From: Clostridiales bacterium
GTDB taxonomy: Bacteria; Bacillota; Clostridia; Oscillospirales; Oscillospiraceae
NCBI GenBank assembly: GCA_004557655.1
Contig: SFGJ01000015.1
Span: forward strand, 1 to 37,337
DNA: 37,337 nucleotides
Direction: 5' to 3'
Every line of letters starts with the position of its first letter. Within the stretch, counting starts at the first letter, position 1. Below the pieces are notes generated by a model. The model worked only from the letters and a program-made list of their open reading frames with translations. It was not told the origin of the DNA and ran no database searches. The position numbers and the translations under genes were made by a program. Positions 1 through 7,002 of this stretch are shown here, piece by piece.

Positions 1-1266
1 GACGATATGCACGTTATCATAACGCTTACTTAAAGTCCAAAAGCTGTCCGGCACACGGTTTACGGTGCAGATAACATATTCATTCTCGTAAAACGGTCGC
101 TTTTTTGTGGTGCTGTTTTCAATCTCATTCCAGAGCTTTTGTGTAAGCCTTCCACCGGGAGTTATATCGTAATACGAATATACAGCCTGCTTTTTCTCGC
201 AGGCAAAATCAAAGGTTACATTGCCTACCTTGACGTTATGATAGCTTGAATTTTTGGTGTCGATGTACTCGGTTGAAATGGAGTTAAGGTTTTTCTCCAG
301 CCAATAGTCGCACATATCTTTATAAAAATCTGCCATCAGCTTGTCATTGAAAACCTGAATAAACCGATTGAAAATATCATTGCCAAAGCTTCCGTCATGG
401 TTCGGCACAGCAGTCAGCAAACACTTATACCACAGGGTTAAATAACTGTTAGCGGGAAGATATTTCGTGTGCCCGTTTTCGCCGGGAGCTTTTATAACCA
501 ACCTGTGTTCTATCAGCGCTTTTATGTATTTGTCGCATTTATTTTTCGGAAAGCCTGAAAATTTCGCTATCTCCCCGATGCGGTTATATCCCTTTGCCAT
601 TGCATAAAGCAAAGTATTATAGCTTTCGGGCGTGCGAAAGCTTTCGTTCATCCAACTTGCCGCTAAACGATAAAAGGCTGAATCGGTGCGCAGAAAAGCT
701 CTCACATTATCCTCAAATGACTGTTCATTATCGTATAAAGAAAGCAACGCCGGAATTGCGCCGGTTAAGCAGTAGAGCTTCGCTGCGGTTTCATCCGGCA
801 GTGAGCAGATATCCGCAAGCTGCGGCATTGAAAAGCAGCGGATTTCTACCTCCCGACAAGGAATAGGTGGAGCCTCCCAAGGTCTGCCGAGCAATACAAC
901 CGTTATTTTGCTATCCGATTCCAAAAAATTTTTCAGAGCCGCATAAAAATCATCTTTATCATTCCGTTCACCTGCATTGTCAAAAAAGACAAGCGGGTGT
1001 TTTTTATTGCCGTAATTCGTTAAGCAACCGAAAAAATCTTTCCAGCTTTCACAGGCACCGAATATCTCGGTATGCGCATTGCAGAATACCCGAAGCGCAA
1101 AGGCAGTATCAAGATTTTTAAAAGAAAAATACAGATTTTCTTTATGCTTTGTGCAAAACTCAAGTGCCGCAAAGGTCTTGCCAGAGCCGGGTTGACCTGA
1201 TACAAATACCGCCTTTTCATCCGCAGAAATATTCTGTAAAGTGTGCACCAAATCGGAAAAATACAT
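1..1266 (-). CDS. AAA-type ATPase, DUF234-like C-terminus (partial, 3' end outside window)
   Basis: An open frame runs leftward off the window edge for 422 codons without a stop. Translation gives a P-loop at residues 24-31 (GQPGSGKT) and a Walker B-like strand (HPLVFFDNAG), then a helical region and a probable winged-helix part (YNRIGEIAKFSGF...). The C-terminal part, with charged Tyr-rich strands, resembles the DUF234 nuclease-like domain of archaeal-type ATPases. Such proteins are usually about 440-470 residues, so little is missing. The start at 1266 follows an AGGTGA ribosome binding site. The family is common in accessory regions and its role is poorly known; a defence or toxin-like role is possible but not shown. 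The gene diverges from the mobile-element genes to its right and shares their AT-richer composition. Whether it belongs to the same element is unclear. Confidence 0.7.
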   Translation of the reverse strand, partial: MYFSDLVHTLQNISADEKAVFVSGQPGSGKTFAALEFCTKHKENLYFSFKNLDTAFALRVFCNAHTEIFGACESWKDFFGCLTNYGNKKHPLVFFDNAGERNDKDDFYAALKNFLESDSKITVVLLGRPWEAPPIPCREVEIRCFSMPQLADICSLPDETAAKLYCLTGAIPALLSLYDNEQSFEDNVRAFLRTDSAFYRLAASWMNESFRTPESYNTLLYAMAKGYNRIGEIAKFSGFPKNKCDKYIKALIEHRLVIKAPGENGHTKYLPANSYLTLWYKCLLTAVPNHDGSFGNDIFNRFIQVFNDKLMADFYKDMCDYWLEKNLNSISTEYIDTKNSSYHNVKVGNVTFDFACEKKQAVYSYYDITPGGRLTQKLWNEIENSTTKKRPFYENEYVICTVNRVPDSFWTLSKRYDNVHIV

Positions 1267-1766
1267 TTTATCACCTATCATATCGTAAGTTGACCTTTTC
1301 TGTAATTATATCGGATTTTATGCCTTTTTGCAATCAAATAAGAAAAATTTCAAAAAAATTTTACCGCTGAAAACGCCCTGTTTATCAGGCTTTTCGGCGG
1401 TTTTCGTGTTTTTATCAAAAAATTTTTTCAAAAAGACCTGCCAAAACGACCGACCCAATTCGGAACTAGTGAAGGGACAAAAGCCTGATATACGCCATTT
1501 CCAAGCGGAAATAAGCAATTAAAAGTGGCGCCGGCTACTCCTTGAGGGGATAAAAACCTTCAATGAACCTTGACAATTGAATGACCGTCCGAATGGGATA
1601 TGACTTTGCGATGACAGTCGGAGATGACAAGAGCGAAGCAACGCCGCCGAGATGGTGGCAGGGATAACAAAAACGACATTCGGGTAAAACGGCGGCGGAT
1701 ATCGGCAGCAAGGGGTTCCTCAGCCGATATTCGATTTTACATAGCTGTAAAGGAGGAATGAATGCT
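1267..1766. other. Intergenic region, no gene seen
   Basis: This 500-base stretch lies between the divergent ATPase and the excisionase-like gene. The short frames in it look non-coding. It holds a hairpin at 1363-1399 (CCGCTGAAAA against TTTTCGGCGG, with small bulges) flanked by T-runs on both strands, so a bidirectional terminator is possible. A TTGACA hexamer at 1570-1575 has no well-spaced -10 box. I assign nothing else. Confidence 0.5.
1363..1405. terminator. Hairpin with flanking T-runs
   Basis: The stem pairs CCGCTGAAAA with TTTTCGGCGG and an inner CCTG with CAGG around a TTTAT loop. T-rich runs follow on both strands. It lies upstream of the minus-strand ATPase and upstream of the plus-strand element operon, so the transcript it would end is unknown. 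Confidence 0.45.
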
Positions 1767-2000
1767 ATGAAAAAAACAGAGCTCAAAGAGCTATATCAAA
1801 TGATGTTCCCGAATTATCCGGACATTGTAACCGTCAAACAGCTTCAGGTAATGCTGGGCGTAAGTCGACACCTTGCCTATAAGCTGATTAACGACGGCGA
1901 GATACAGGCGGTCAAAATCGGAACATCACTGAAAATTCCGAAGGTCAGCGTAATCAATTTCGTGACCGAGGAGCGAAGGGAGGTGAAGCCCGGTGCCTGA
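1767..2000 (+). CDS. Excisionase-family helix-turn-helix protein
   Basis: A 77-residue protein with a winged-helix/MerR-like HTH of the Xis/excisionase type: VTVKQLQVMLGVSRHLAYKL followed by a DGEIQAVKIG wing. Proteins of this kind bind DNA next to attachment sites and bias tyrosine integrases towards excision, or act as element regulators. The start at 1767 is preferred because the AGGAGG at 1751-1756 is 10 bases upstream; an in-frame ATG at 1758 is only one base from that site. The gene opens the plus-strand element operon, and its end overlaps the next gene by 8 bases, indicating coupled translation. The integrase lies at the other end of the same module, so regulation of excision is the likely job (inference). 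Confidence 0.75.
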   Translation: MKKTELKELYQMMFPNYPDIVTVKQLQVMLGVSRHLAYKLINDGEIQAVKIGTSLKIPKVSVINFVTEERREVKPGA

Positions 2001-2349
2001 CAGAATAGAGCTTACCTCGTCACAGAGGACATGCTGTAACCGCCTGATTCGCAGGCTTTGTGCCAATTACGATAACGGCAACTGCCTGCCGCTGGACGAG
2101 GGCGACGGGTGTGTTTGCGTGCAGATGATTTCGCTTTCCATGATATGCAAGTATTTCCGGGGCGCAGTTTTACCCGCCGACAAAGAACTTTATGCGAAAA
2201 TTTTCAGACAGCGTACTTATCATTGCGCCGAGTGCAAAGCGGCTTTCGTACCCAACTCCAACCGACAAAAATACTGCCCATCGTGCAGCCGAAAGGTTCA
2301 CCGAAAGCAGAAAAACGAGAGCGCAAGAAAGCGCCGAGCGGACAGTTAG
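1993..2349 (+). CDS. Cysteine-rich VLP-type protein
   Basis: A 118-residue protein of the Cys_rich_VLP type found in Firmicute conjugative and mobilisable elements. It has N-terminal cysteines (CCNRLIRRLCANYDNGNCLPL, CVCVQM) and a C-terminal zinc-ribbon-like HCAECKAAFVPNSNRQKYC..CSRK, followed by a basic tail. The function is not established; nucleic-acid binding is plausible. The start is a GTG at 1993 with GGGAGGTGA upstream, inside the end of the HTH gene. The stop codon lies within the left arm of a 10-bp inverted repeat (2340-2349), and a terminator-like hairpin follows at once, which may separate this gene from the ATPase gene downstream. Confidence 0.75.
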   Translation: MPDRIELTSSQRTCCNRLIRRLCANYDNGNCLPLDEGDGCVCVQMISLSMICKYFRGAVLPADKELYAKIFRQRTYHCAECKAAFVPNSNRQKYCPSCSRKVHRKQKNESARKRRADS

Positions 2350-2447
2350 GGACGCAGAAATGCCCTGTTTACAAGGGCTTTTTTAAGCCGAATCGGGGCT
2401 TAAAGGGTAAATATACTAAAACCCCGATTTCGGCTTTCTAACTGTCC
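2340..2447 (+). repeat. Nested inverted repeats around a terminator
   Basis: An outer perfect 10-bp inverted repeat, GGACAGTTAG (2340-2349) and CTAACTGTCC (2438-2447), encloses a terminator hairpin (2362-2384) and a second stem, AGCCGAATCGGGG (2386-2398) with CCCCGATTTCGGCT (2422-2435). The layout resembles alternative RNA structures, or a protein-binding control region, ahead of the RepA-like gene. Confidence 0.6.
2362..2384 (+). terminator. Intrinsic terminator between element genes
   Basis: The stem GCCCT (2362-2366) pairs with AGGGC (2374-2378) and is followed by six T residues. It directly follows the Cys-rich gene, so downstream expression probably needs read-through or a separate promoter. 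Confidence 0.6.
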
Positions 2448-2474
2448 ACACAAAAACGAAAGGAAGATTTACTT

Positions 2475-3491
2475 ATGGAAAACAAACTGAAAACCGTGGA
2501 TGCAGAAACGCTGTTATCCACACCGATGAGCAAAACAATGTTCATCGTCGACAATCTTATTCCGCAGGGCGTCAATGTCATCAGCGGAGCCTCCAAGATC
2601 GGCAAAAGCTGGCTGATGCTGTGGCTGGGGCTTCAGGTGGCACAGGGACTTCCCGTTTGGGGACTGACGACACAGCAATGCGATGTACTGTATTTAAGCC
2701 TTGAGGACACGCAGAGGCGCATTAAGGACAGGCTCTATAACCTGACCGACACAGCGCCGAGCAATCTGTATTTTGCTGTGATGTGCGGACTCATCGGCGG
2801 CGGACTGGAGGAACAGATCACCGATTTTTTAAGCGACCACCCGAAAACAAAGCTTGTAATTATCGACACGCTCCAAAAGGTGCGTGATACCAAAGGCAGC
2901 TCCGGCAAGGCGGGAATGTACGGAAACGACTACGATGACATTTCCTCAATAAAGAAAATTGCAGACGAATACAACATCGCCGTTCTTCTCGTTCACCACC
3001 TGCGAAAGCTGAAGGACAGCGATGATCCTTTTAATGAAGTTAGCGGATCGACGGGAATTATCGGTGCGGCGGACACCAACTATGTGTTCAAACGCAAGCG
3101 AAGCACAAACGCCGCCACGCTCTTAGTCAGCGGTCGTGATATGGAATATCAGGAACTGGTCTTGCAGTTCAACAACCTCGTTTGGGAGCTGGTGGAGCGA
3201 AAAAACAGCGAGGATATTCACAAAGCGGAGCTGCCGAAATTCCTTTTTCGGGTGGTGGATTTTATGGAAAGCCGAGCCAAATGGGTAGGCACGGCGACCA
3301 AATTGCTTGCCGAAATGAAAGAGACCGAGACCACACCCAATGTGGTTACAAAGTACTTAGGGCAGTTTTCATGTGAGGTGTTGGAGCCTGTGGGCATTGA
3401 GTACAGAACGAAACGCACAGGCAAAAGCAGGCTTATAAAGCTAATACGAAGTGACGGCGGTGACGAAAATGACAGCGATTTCACTATATAG
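2475..3491 (+). CDS. RepA-like AAA ATPase (RecA-fold helicase family)
   Basis: A 338-residue RecA-fold ATPase. The Walker A motif is GASKIGKSW (about residues 38-46), there is a LEDTQRRIKDR segment after the next strand, and a Walker B strand KLVIIDTLQKV. The SGSTGIIGAADTNYVFKR segment is typical of the RepA/AAA_25 group of hexameric helicase-like proteins. In plasmids these act in replication; in integrated elements they often accompany mobilisation genes, perhaps supporting replication after excision. The ATG at 2475 has AAAGGAAG upstream. The gene lies after a large inverted-repeat region and before two ribbon-helix-helix proteins. No plasmid-style iterons were seen. Confidence 0.75.
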   Translation: MENKLKTVDAETLLSTPMSKTMFIVDNLIPQGVNVISGASKIGKSWLMLWLGLQVAQGLPVWGLTTQQCDVLYLSLEDTQRRIKDRLYNLTDTAPSNLYFAVMCGLIGGGLEEQITDFLSDHPKTKLVIIDTLQKVRDTKGSSGKAGMYGNDYDDISSIKKIADEYNIAVLLVHHLRKLKDSDDPFNEVSGSTGIIGAADTNYVFKRKRSTNAATLLVSGRDMEYQELVLQFNNLVWELVERKNSEDIHKAELPKFLFRVVDFMESRAKWVGTATKLLAEMKETETTPNVVTKYLGQFSCEVLEPVGIEYRTKRTGKSRLIKLIRSDGGDENDSDFTI

Positions 3492-3548
3492 CAAAAAGCC
3501 CGTCACAACCGTCATTGCCGTCACAAAACAGCGAGAGGAGGTGAAATT

Positions 3549-3809
3549 ATGCGAAGTAAAACGCTCGGAATCAATGTGCGTGTAACCGCTGCCGAAAAAG
3601 AAAAGCTCAGCGAAAACGCATTTTATTGTGGACTTTCTCTGTCGGAATATCTCAGAAGATTGGGACTTGGAAAAAATGTAAAAGCCGCAACCGATGAGAA
3701 AATCTACAAGGCTTTTCGGCTGGTTAGACAACTGAAAAAGGATTTCGATTCACTCGAAAGAAGCGAAATTCTCTATCGGATAAACGCAATAGAAAATTTG
3801 CTTAAGTAA
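3549..3809 (+). CDS. Ribbon-helix-helix protein, relaxosome-type
   Basis: An 86-residue protein that starts with a basic strand (KTLGINVRVTAAEKEKL) followed by two helices (SENAFYCGLSLSEYLRRLGLG), the usual pattern of ribbon-helix-helix DNA-binding proteins such as MobC or TraY-like accessory factors. The C-terminal helix (KAFRLVRQLKKDFDSLERSEIL) could be a coiled coil. A strong AGGAGGTGA site precedes the ATG at 3549. It is followed by a 116-base gap holding a palindrome that may be an oriT, and then by a second protein of the same general kind. A role in relaxosome assembly or autoregulation is inferred from fold and context. Confidence 0.6.
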   Translation: MRSKTLGINVRVTAAEKEKLSENAFYCGLSLSEYLRRLGLGKNVKAATDEKIYKAFRLVRQLKKDFDSLERSEILYRINAIENLLK

Positions 3810-3885
3810 TAAAACGAAGCGGAGGATATAGTCTGCACAATCTTTAGCAAGCAGACCATTTGTACTCCCAAACGGTAAAAACTTG

Positions 3886-3901
3886 TTAGGGTGCACCCTA
3901 A
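3886..3901. other. Palindrome, candidate oriT/nic region
   Basis: TTAGGGTGCACCCTAA is a perfect 16-bp palindrome directly upstream of the mobC-like gene. Its GTGCACCCTAA half resembles the nic region of RSF1010/pIP501-type oriTs (AAGTGCGCCCTTA from memory). Position and similarity suggest a nick site; an operator is the alternative. Confidence 0.4.
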
Positions 3902-3925
3902 AACCTCTTGCAGAAAGGAAAGGTT

Positions 3926-4264
3926 ATGAACAAAAGAATTAAAAAACAGTTTTGGCTGTCACCCGAGGACGCCGAAGAGCTAAAACGCAAGGCAGAGCTT
4001 GCAGGAATTACCGAAACGGCGGTCGTCCGATTGCTTATCCGAGGTTATGAGCCGAGAGAAAAACCGGACGGGCGTTTTTACGAAGCAATGCGGAATCTGT
4101 CCGCTATCGGCAACAACATCAATCAGCTTGCCGCCAAAGCGCATACGCTGGGATTTATTGACGTGCCGATGCTCAAAAACGAAGCCAACCGCTGGCACCG
4201 CTTTCAGGCGGACATTGAGGCGACCTTCTTACGCCCCGCCGAAAGCAACCTCAAATGGAAATAA
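3926..4264 (+). CDS. MobC-like plasmid mobilisation protein
   Basis: A 112-residue protein with an N-terminal ribbon-helix-helix (IKKQFWLSPEDAEELKRKAE, then ITETAVVRLLIRGYEP) and the MobC-type segment FYEAMRNLSAIGNNINQLAAKAH. That RNLSAIGNNINQLA motif is the hallmark of bacterial mobilisation protein MobC, which helps a relaxase open oriT. The ATG at 3926 is preferred over an upstream TTG (3908), because AAAGGAAAGG lies just before it. In related elements the relaxase gene normally follows mobC; here the next frame is the ParB-like gene, so the relaxase is missing. The protein would need a relaxase supplied from elsewhere. Confidence 0.75.
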   Translation: MNKRIKKQFWLSPEDAEELKRKAELAGITETAVVRLLIRGYEPREKPDGRFYEAMRNLSAIGNNINQLAAKAHTLGFIDVPMLKNEANRWHRFQADIEATFLRPAESNLKWK

Positions 4265-4284
4265 CGAAAGAGAGGAAAATGACA

Positions 4285-5199
4285 ATGAGAAAAACAGATT
4301 TTACTTTACCTAAGCTGGACGATTTATTCACCACGCAGGAAATGCGGGACGATGCAAAGCTGGAGCGTGTGCAGAACATTCCGCTTTCAGAACTGCATCC
4401 GTTCAAGGATCACCCCTTTAAGGTGCAGAACAACGAGGAGATGGAACGAATGATTGAAAGCATCCGCAAGGTAGGTGCAATCACCCCGGCGCTTGCAAGA
4501 CCGCTGCCTGACGGTGGATATGAGCTTATCTCCGGACACAGACGACTTGCGGCGTGTCAGGTACTCGGAATTGAAACTATGCCGGTTATCGTCCGTGAGA
4601 TGTCCGACGATGAAGCGGTGATTACAATGGTGGACGCAAATTTGCAAAGGGAAACAATACTGCCAAGCGAAAAAGCCTTTGCCTATAAAATGAAGCTGGA
4701 AGCGATAAAACATCAGGGTGTAGCTTCGTCCCAACTTGGGACGAGGCTTATAAGAAGTGATGAAAAGGTGGCTTTGGATGCCGGTGAAAGTAGAAATCAA
4801 ATTCAACGTTATATCCGCTTAACCTACTTAATCCCCGAACTACTTTCAATGGTAGACGACAATAAAATCGCTTTCAATCCTGCGGTGGAAATATCGTACT
4901 TAGATAAGTCGGAACAACGAGTACTGCTGGACGCTATGGAGCTGAACGACTGCACGCCGTCCCACGCACAAAGCATACGGCTTAAAAAGCTGTCACAAGA
5001 TGGTGTGCTGGACGATCAGATGATTTATGCGGTGATGTCGGAGGAAAAACCGAATCAGCAGGAGCAGATAAAGCTAAAGCGTGAGGATTTGAAAAAGTAT
5101 TTTCCGGCAGGCTATACCGACGAGCAAATGCGTCGGGACATCATCAAGGGCTTGGAGCTGTTAAAGCGGCAGAGAGAACGCAACCGAGATGCACGCTGA
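4285..5199 (+). CDS. ParB/RepB-like partition nuclease-domain protein
   Basis: A 304-residue ParB-family protein. The ParB N-terminal domain is clear: IPLSELHPFKDHPF, then MIESIRKVGAITPALARPLPDGGYELISGHRRLAAC and the NLQRE motif. A central helix-turn-helix region follows (GESRNQIQRYIRLTYLIPELL) with a helical C-terminus. In mobile elements of Clostridia such proteins sit beside mobilisation and integrase genes and may act in partition or regulation; no ParA is present here. ATGs lie at 4255, 4279 and 4285. The AGAGG at 4271-4275 fits the 4285 start best; the 4255 start would overlap the mobC-like gene. Confidence 0.75.
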   Translation: MRKTDFTLPKLDDLFTTQEMRDDAKLERVQNIPLSELHPFKDHPFKVQNNEEMERMIESIRKVGAITPALARPLPDGGYELISGHRRLAACQVLGIETMPVIVREMSDDEAVITMVDANLQRETILPSEKAFAYKMKLEAIKHQGVASSQLGTRLIRSDEKVALDAGESRNQIQRYIRLTYLIPELLSMVDDNKIAFNPAVEISYLDKSEQRVLLDAMELNDCTPSHAQSIRLKKLSQDGVLDDQMIYAVMSEEKPNQQEQIKLKREDLKKYFPAGYTDEQMRRDIIKGLELLKRQRERNRDAR

Positions 5200-5322
5200 T
5201 TCGTATTGATACGAATACGGCAAAACAAATCGCACAGTGGAGAGAACTTCAAACCGATGGTATACTGGTGCTGTCGGTTTGGAGTTCTGTTCTGCAAATT
5301 AAAATTATTGGAGGAATTATAA
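5200..5322 (+). promoter_or_regulatory. Regulatory gap upstream of the integrase gene
   Basis: Two symmetric sequences fill this gap. TTCGTAT/ATACGAA (5200-5206, 5209-5215) is a perfect inverted repeat with a 2-base centre. AGAACTTCAAACCGA (5243-5257) pairs with TCGGTTTGGAGTTCT (5274-5288) with one G-T. A TATACT hexamer lies in the loop of the second. They may be operators or an RNA control hairpin for integrase expression. Confidence 0.45.
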
Positions 5323-6528
5323 ATGGTAGCAGGACACTTATCCGTAAAGCACGGCAACTATTATGCCGTACTCAATTACAAAAACGCCGAGGGCAAACGA
5401 AAAACAAAATGGATTTCCTTAGGACTGCCCGAAAAGGGCAACAAGCGCAAAGCCGAAGCCGAGCTTGCTAAACTGCGGTCGGAATTTGAAGTCCCCGAGG
5501 AGGTGGGCGATTTAAGCAGCGATATGCTGTTTGCCGATTATCTTCTTGAATGGTTGGAAATCGCCAAAGGGCGGCTGGCTGTTGCGACCTATTGTTCTTA
5601 TACGGCAATGATTAAAAATCCTATCGCCCCATATTTCCGCAAAAAGAAACTGACGCTCCGTGAGCTTGAAGCAAGGCACTTGCAGATGTTTTACTCCGAG
5701 CTGCTCAAAAAGGTCAAACCGAATACCGTCATTCACTACCACGCAATTATCCATTCGGCACTCAAATATGCGGTGAAGACCGATATGTTATTGCAGAATG
5801 TGGCGGACAAGGTTGACCGACCGAAGAAAAACGACTTTCAGCCTGTGTTTCTGTCGGCGGAGGAAATGCAGAAAATGTTTGAAGCGCTCCGAGGGACAAG
5901 GCTGGAGTTACCCGTACTGGTCGCCGCATTTTACGGCTTTCGCCGTGGCGAGGTGCTGGGATTGAAATGGGACGCTATCGACTTTGAGCGTGGCACGATT
6001 TCGGTCAAGCGCACGGTAACGACAGTTTCTGTTGACGGAAAGCACAAGGAAATTGAACAGCAGTCGGCAAAAACAAAATCAAGCTTACGCACCCTTCCGC
6101 TTATCGGTAGCTTCCGTGATTACTTTATGCAAGTAAAAGAGGCGCAGGAGCTGAACAAGAAAATCTGCGGCAACTGTTACAACTACGAATACGACGGCTT
6201 TGTGTTCGTGGATGAAATGGGCGAGCGTATGAGAGCCCAATATCTCACCTGTTCTTTTCCAAAATTTTTGGAGAAACACGGATTGCGCCGTATGCGTTTT
6301 CATGACCTTCGGCATAGCTGTGCGAGTTTACTGCTTGCAAACGGCGTGCCCCTCAAGCACATTCAGGAGTGGCTCGGGCACAGCGATTTTACCACGACGG
6401 CAAATATCTATGCACACCTTGATTACAGCTCCAAAATCACCTCGGCACAGGCGATGGAAACAGGGCTTGCTTTGCCCGAAAGCGGTGATTTCGGGAGTCG
6501 ATGGGAGAATGGCGAAGCCCAAATTTAG
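5323..6528 (+). CDS. int: Tyrosine recombinase / phage-type integrase
   Basis: A 401-residue tyrosine integrase. An arm-binding N-terminal domain (VKHGNYYAVLNYKNAEGKRK) is followed by a SAM-like core-binding domain (about 68-165) and the catalytic domain. The catalytic residues are visible: Arg207 in GFRRGEVLGL, His327 and Arg330 in HDLRHS, His353 in LGHSD, and the Tyr363 nucleophile in NIYAHLD. Length and domain order match integrases of Firmicute conjugative and mobilisable elements. GGAGG precedes the ATG at 5323. The gene ends 92 bases before the 3' end of a tRNA-Ser gene, the classic position next to the attachment site, and a tRNA-derived repeat supports tRNA-targeted integration. Confidence 0.92.
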   Translation: MVAGHLSVKHGNYYAVLNYKNAEGKRKTKWISLGLPEKGNKRKAEAELAKLRSEFEVPEEVGDLSSDMLFADYLLEWLEIAKGRLAVATYCSYTAMIKNPIAPYFRKKKLTLRELEARHLQMFYSELLKKVKPNTVIHYHAIIHSALKYAVKTDMLLQNVADKVDRPKKNDFQPVFLSAEEMQKMFEALRGTRLELPVLVAAFYGFRRGEVLGLKWDAIDFERGTISVKRTVTTVSVDGKHKEIEQQSAKTKSSLRTLPLIGSFRDYFMQVKEAQELNKKICGNCYNYEYDGFVFVDEMGERMRAQYLTCSFPKFLEKHGLRRMRFHDLRHSCASLLLANGVPLKHIQEWLGHSDFTTTANIYAHLDYSSKITSAQAMETGLALPESGDFGSRWENGEAQI

Positions 6529-6584
6529 GAGAGCAAAAAATGCGGTATGCTCCGACCACTTGCTTTTAGAAAAAGACATAAGAA

Positions 6585-6617
6585 AAAAGCCTGCAATCGG
6601 CTTGATTACAGGCTTTT
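6585..6617. terminator. Bidirectional terminator between int and tRNA-Ser
   Basis: AAAAGCCTG (6585-6593) pairs with CAGGCTTTT (6609-6617), and AATC pairs with GATT inside. T-tails on both strands suit ending both the integrase and the convergent tRNA-Ser transcript. Confidence 0.7.
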
Positions 6618-6620
6618 CGA

Positions 6621-6713
6621 TGGCGGAGGGTAAGGGATTCGAACCCTTGGTCCGGTATGAGCCGGACAACTGATTTCGAGTCAGCCCCGTTATGACCACT
6701 TCGATAACCCTCC
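6621..6713 (-). tRNA. tRNA-Ser (anticodon CGA)
   Basis: The minus strand folds as a class II tRNA. The acceptor stem GGAGGGT pairs with ACCCTCC; the anticodon stem CTGA/TCAG encloses a CTCGAAA loop with anticodon CGA; there is a long variable arm (GTCCGG...CCGGAC), a T-arm with GGTTCGAATCC, and an encoded CCA (6621-6623). It is the likely integration target of the neighbouring element. Confidence 0.9.
6673..6706. repeat. 34-bp att-like direct repeat, copy 1 (within tRNA-Ser)
   Basis: The 34 bases from the anticodon loop to the start of the D-stem of tRNA-Ser are repeated exactly at 6857-6890. This is the expected core of an attachment site for a tRNA-targeting integrase. Confidence 0.75.
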
Positions 6714-6801
6714 GTGTATATTTCAATCTGCTTTTAACTCAAAAAATTTTTGGAGAGAAAAGCAGGAGAGAACACTGAAAAATATTCGATTTTTGATTTT
6801 G

Positions 6802-6829
6802 AAAACCCTTTAATATCAAGGATTTCCGG
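6802..6829. repeat. Recombinase-site-like motif, copy 1
   Basis: A 28-base sequence matches 37107-37134 at 25 positions. Its core is CCCTT...CAAGG followed by TTTCCGG. Both copies lie beside recombination junctions in the window. Confidence 0.5.
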
Positions 6830-6856
6830 CGGACGAAACGACCAAGCTGCCCTAAA

Positions 6857-6890
6857 ATTTCGAGTCAGCCCCGTTATGACCACTTCGATA
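6857..6890. repeat. 34-bp att-like direct repeat, copy 2
   Basis: An exact copy of the tRNA-Ser segment at 6673-6706, with no acceptor stem or T-arm around it. It probably marks a second attachment junction or a leftover from an earlier insertion. Confidence 0.7.
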
Positions 6891-7002
6891 CCGCTGCATA
6901 GGTCCTGAGTTATAGTACCACAGTTTTTGAGCGTACGCAACCGAATTGCCGGGATTTTTTTCGTTTTCGGCGCATATGCTGGGAAAAAGAGGTGGATGCC
7001 TT

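Larger units (their letters stand above)
6720..7002. other. Gap between tRNA-Ser and the amidotransferase gene
   Basis: No gene is seen in this stretch. It holds an imperfect palindromic motif at 6802-6829 that recurs at 37107-37134, and the second copy of the tRNA-derived repeat (6857-6890). It looks like the edge of one or more integration events, with normal chromosomal composition resuming after about 6900. Confidence 0.5.

Noticed and set aside
1570..1604. A TTGACA box as promoter for the excisionase operon
   Set aside because: The nearest -10-like sequence is 23 bases away, too far for a sigma-A promoter.
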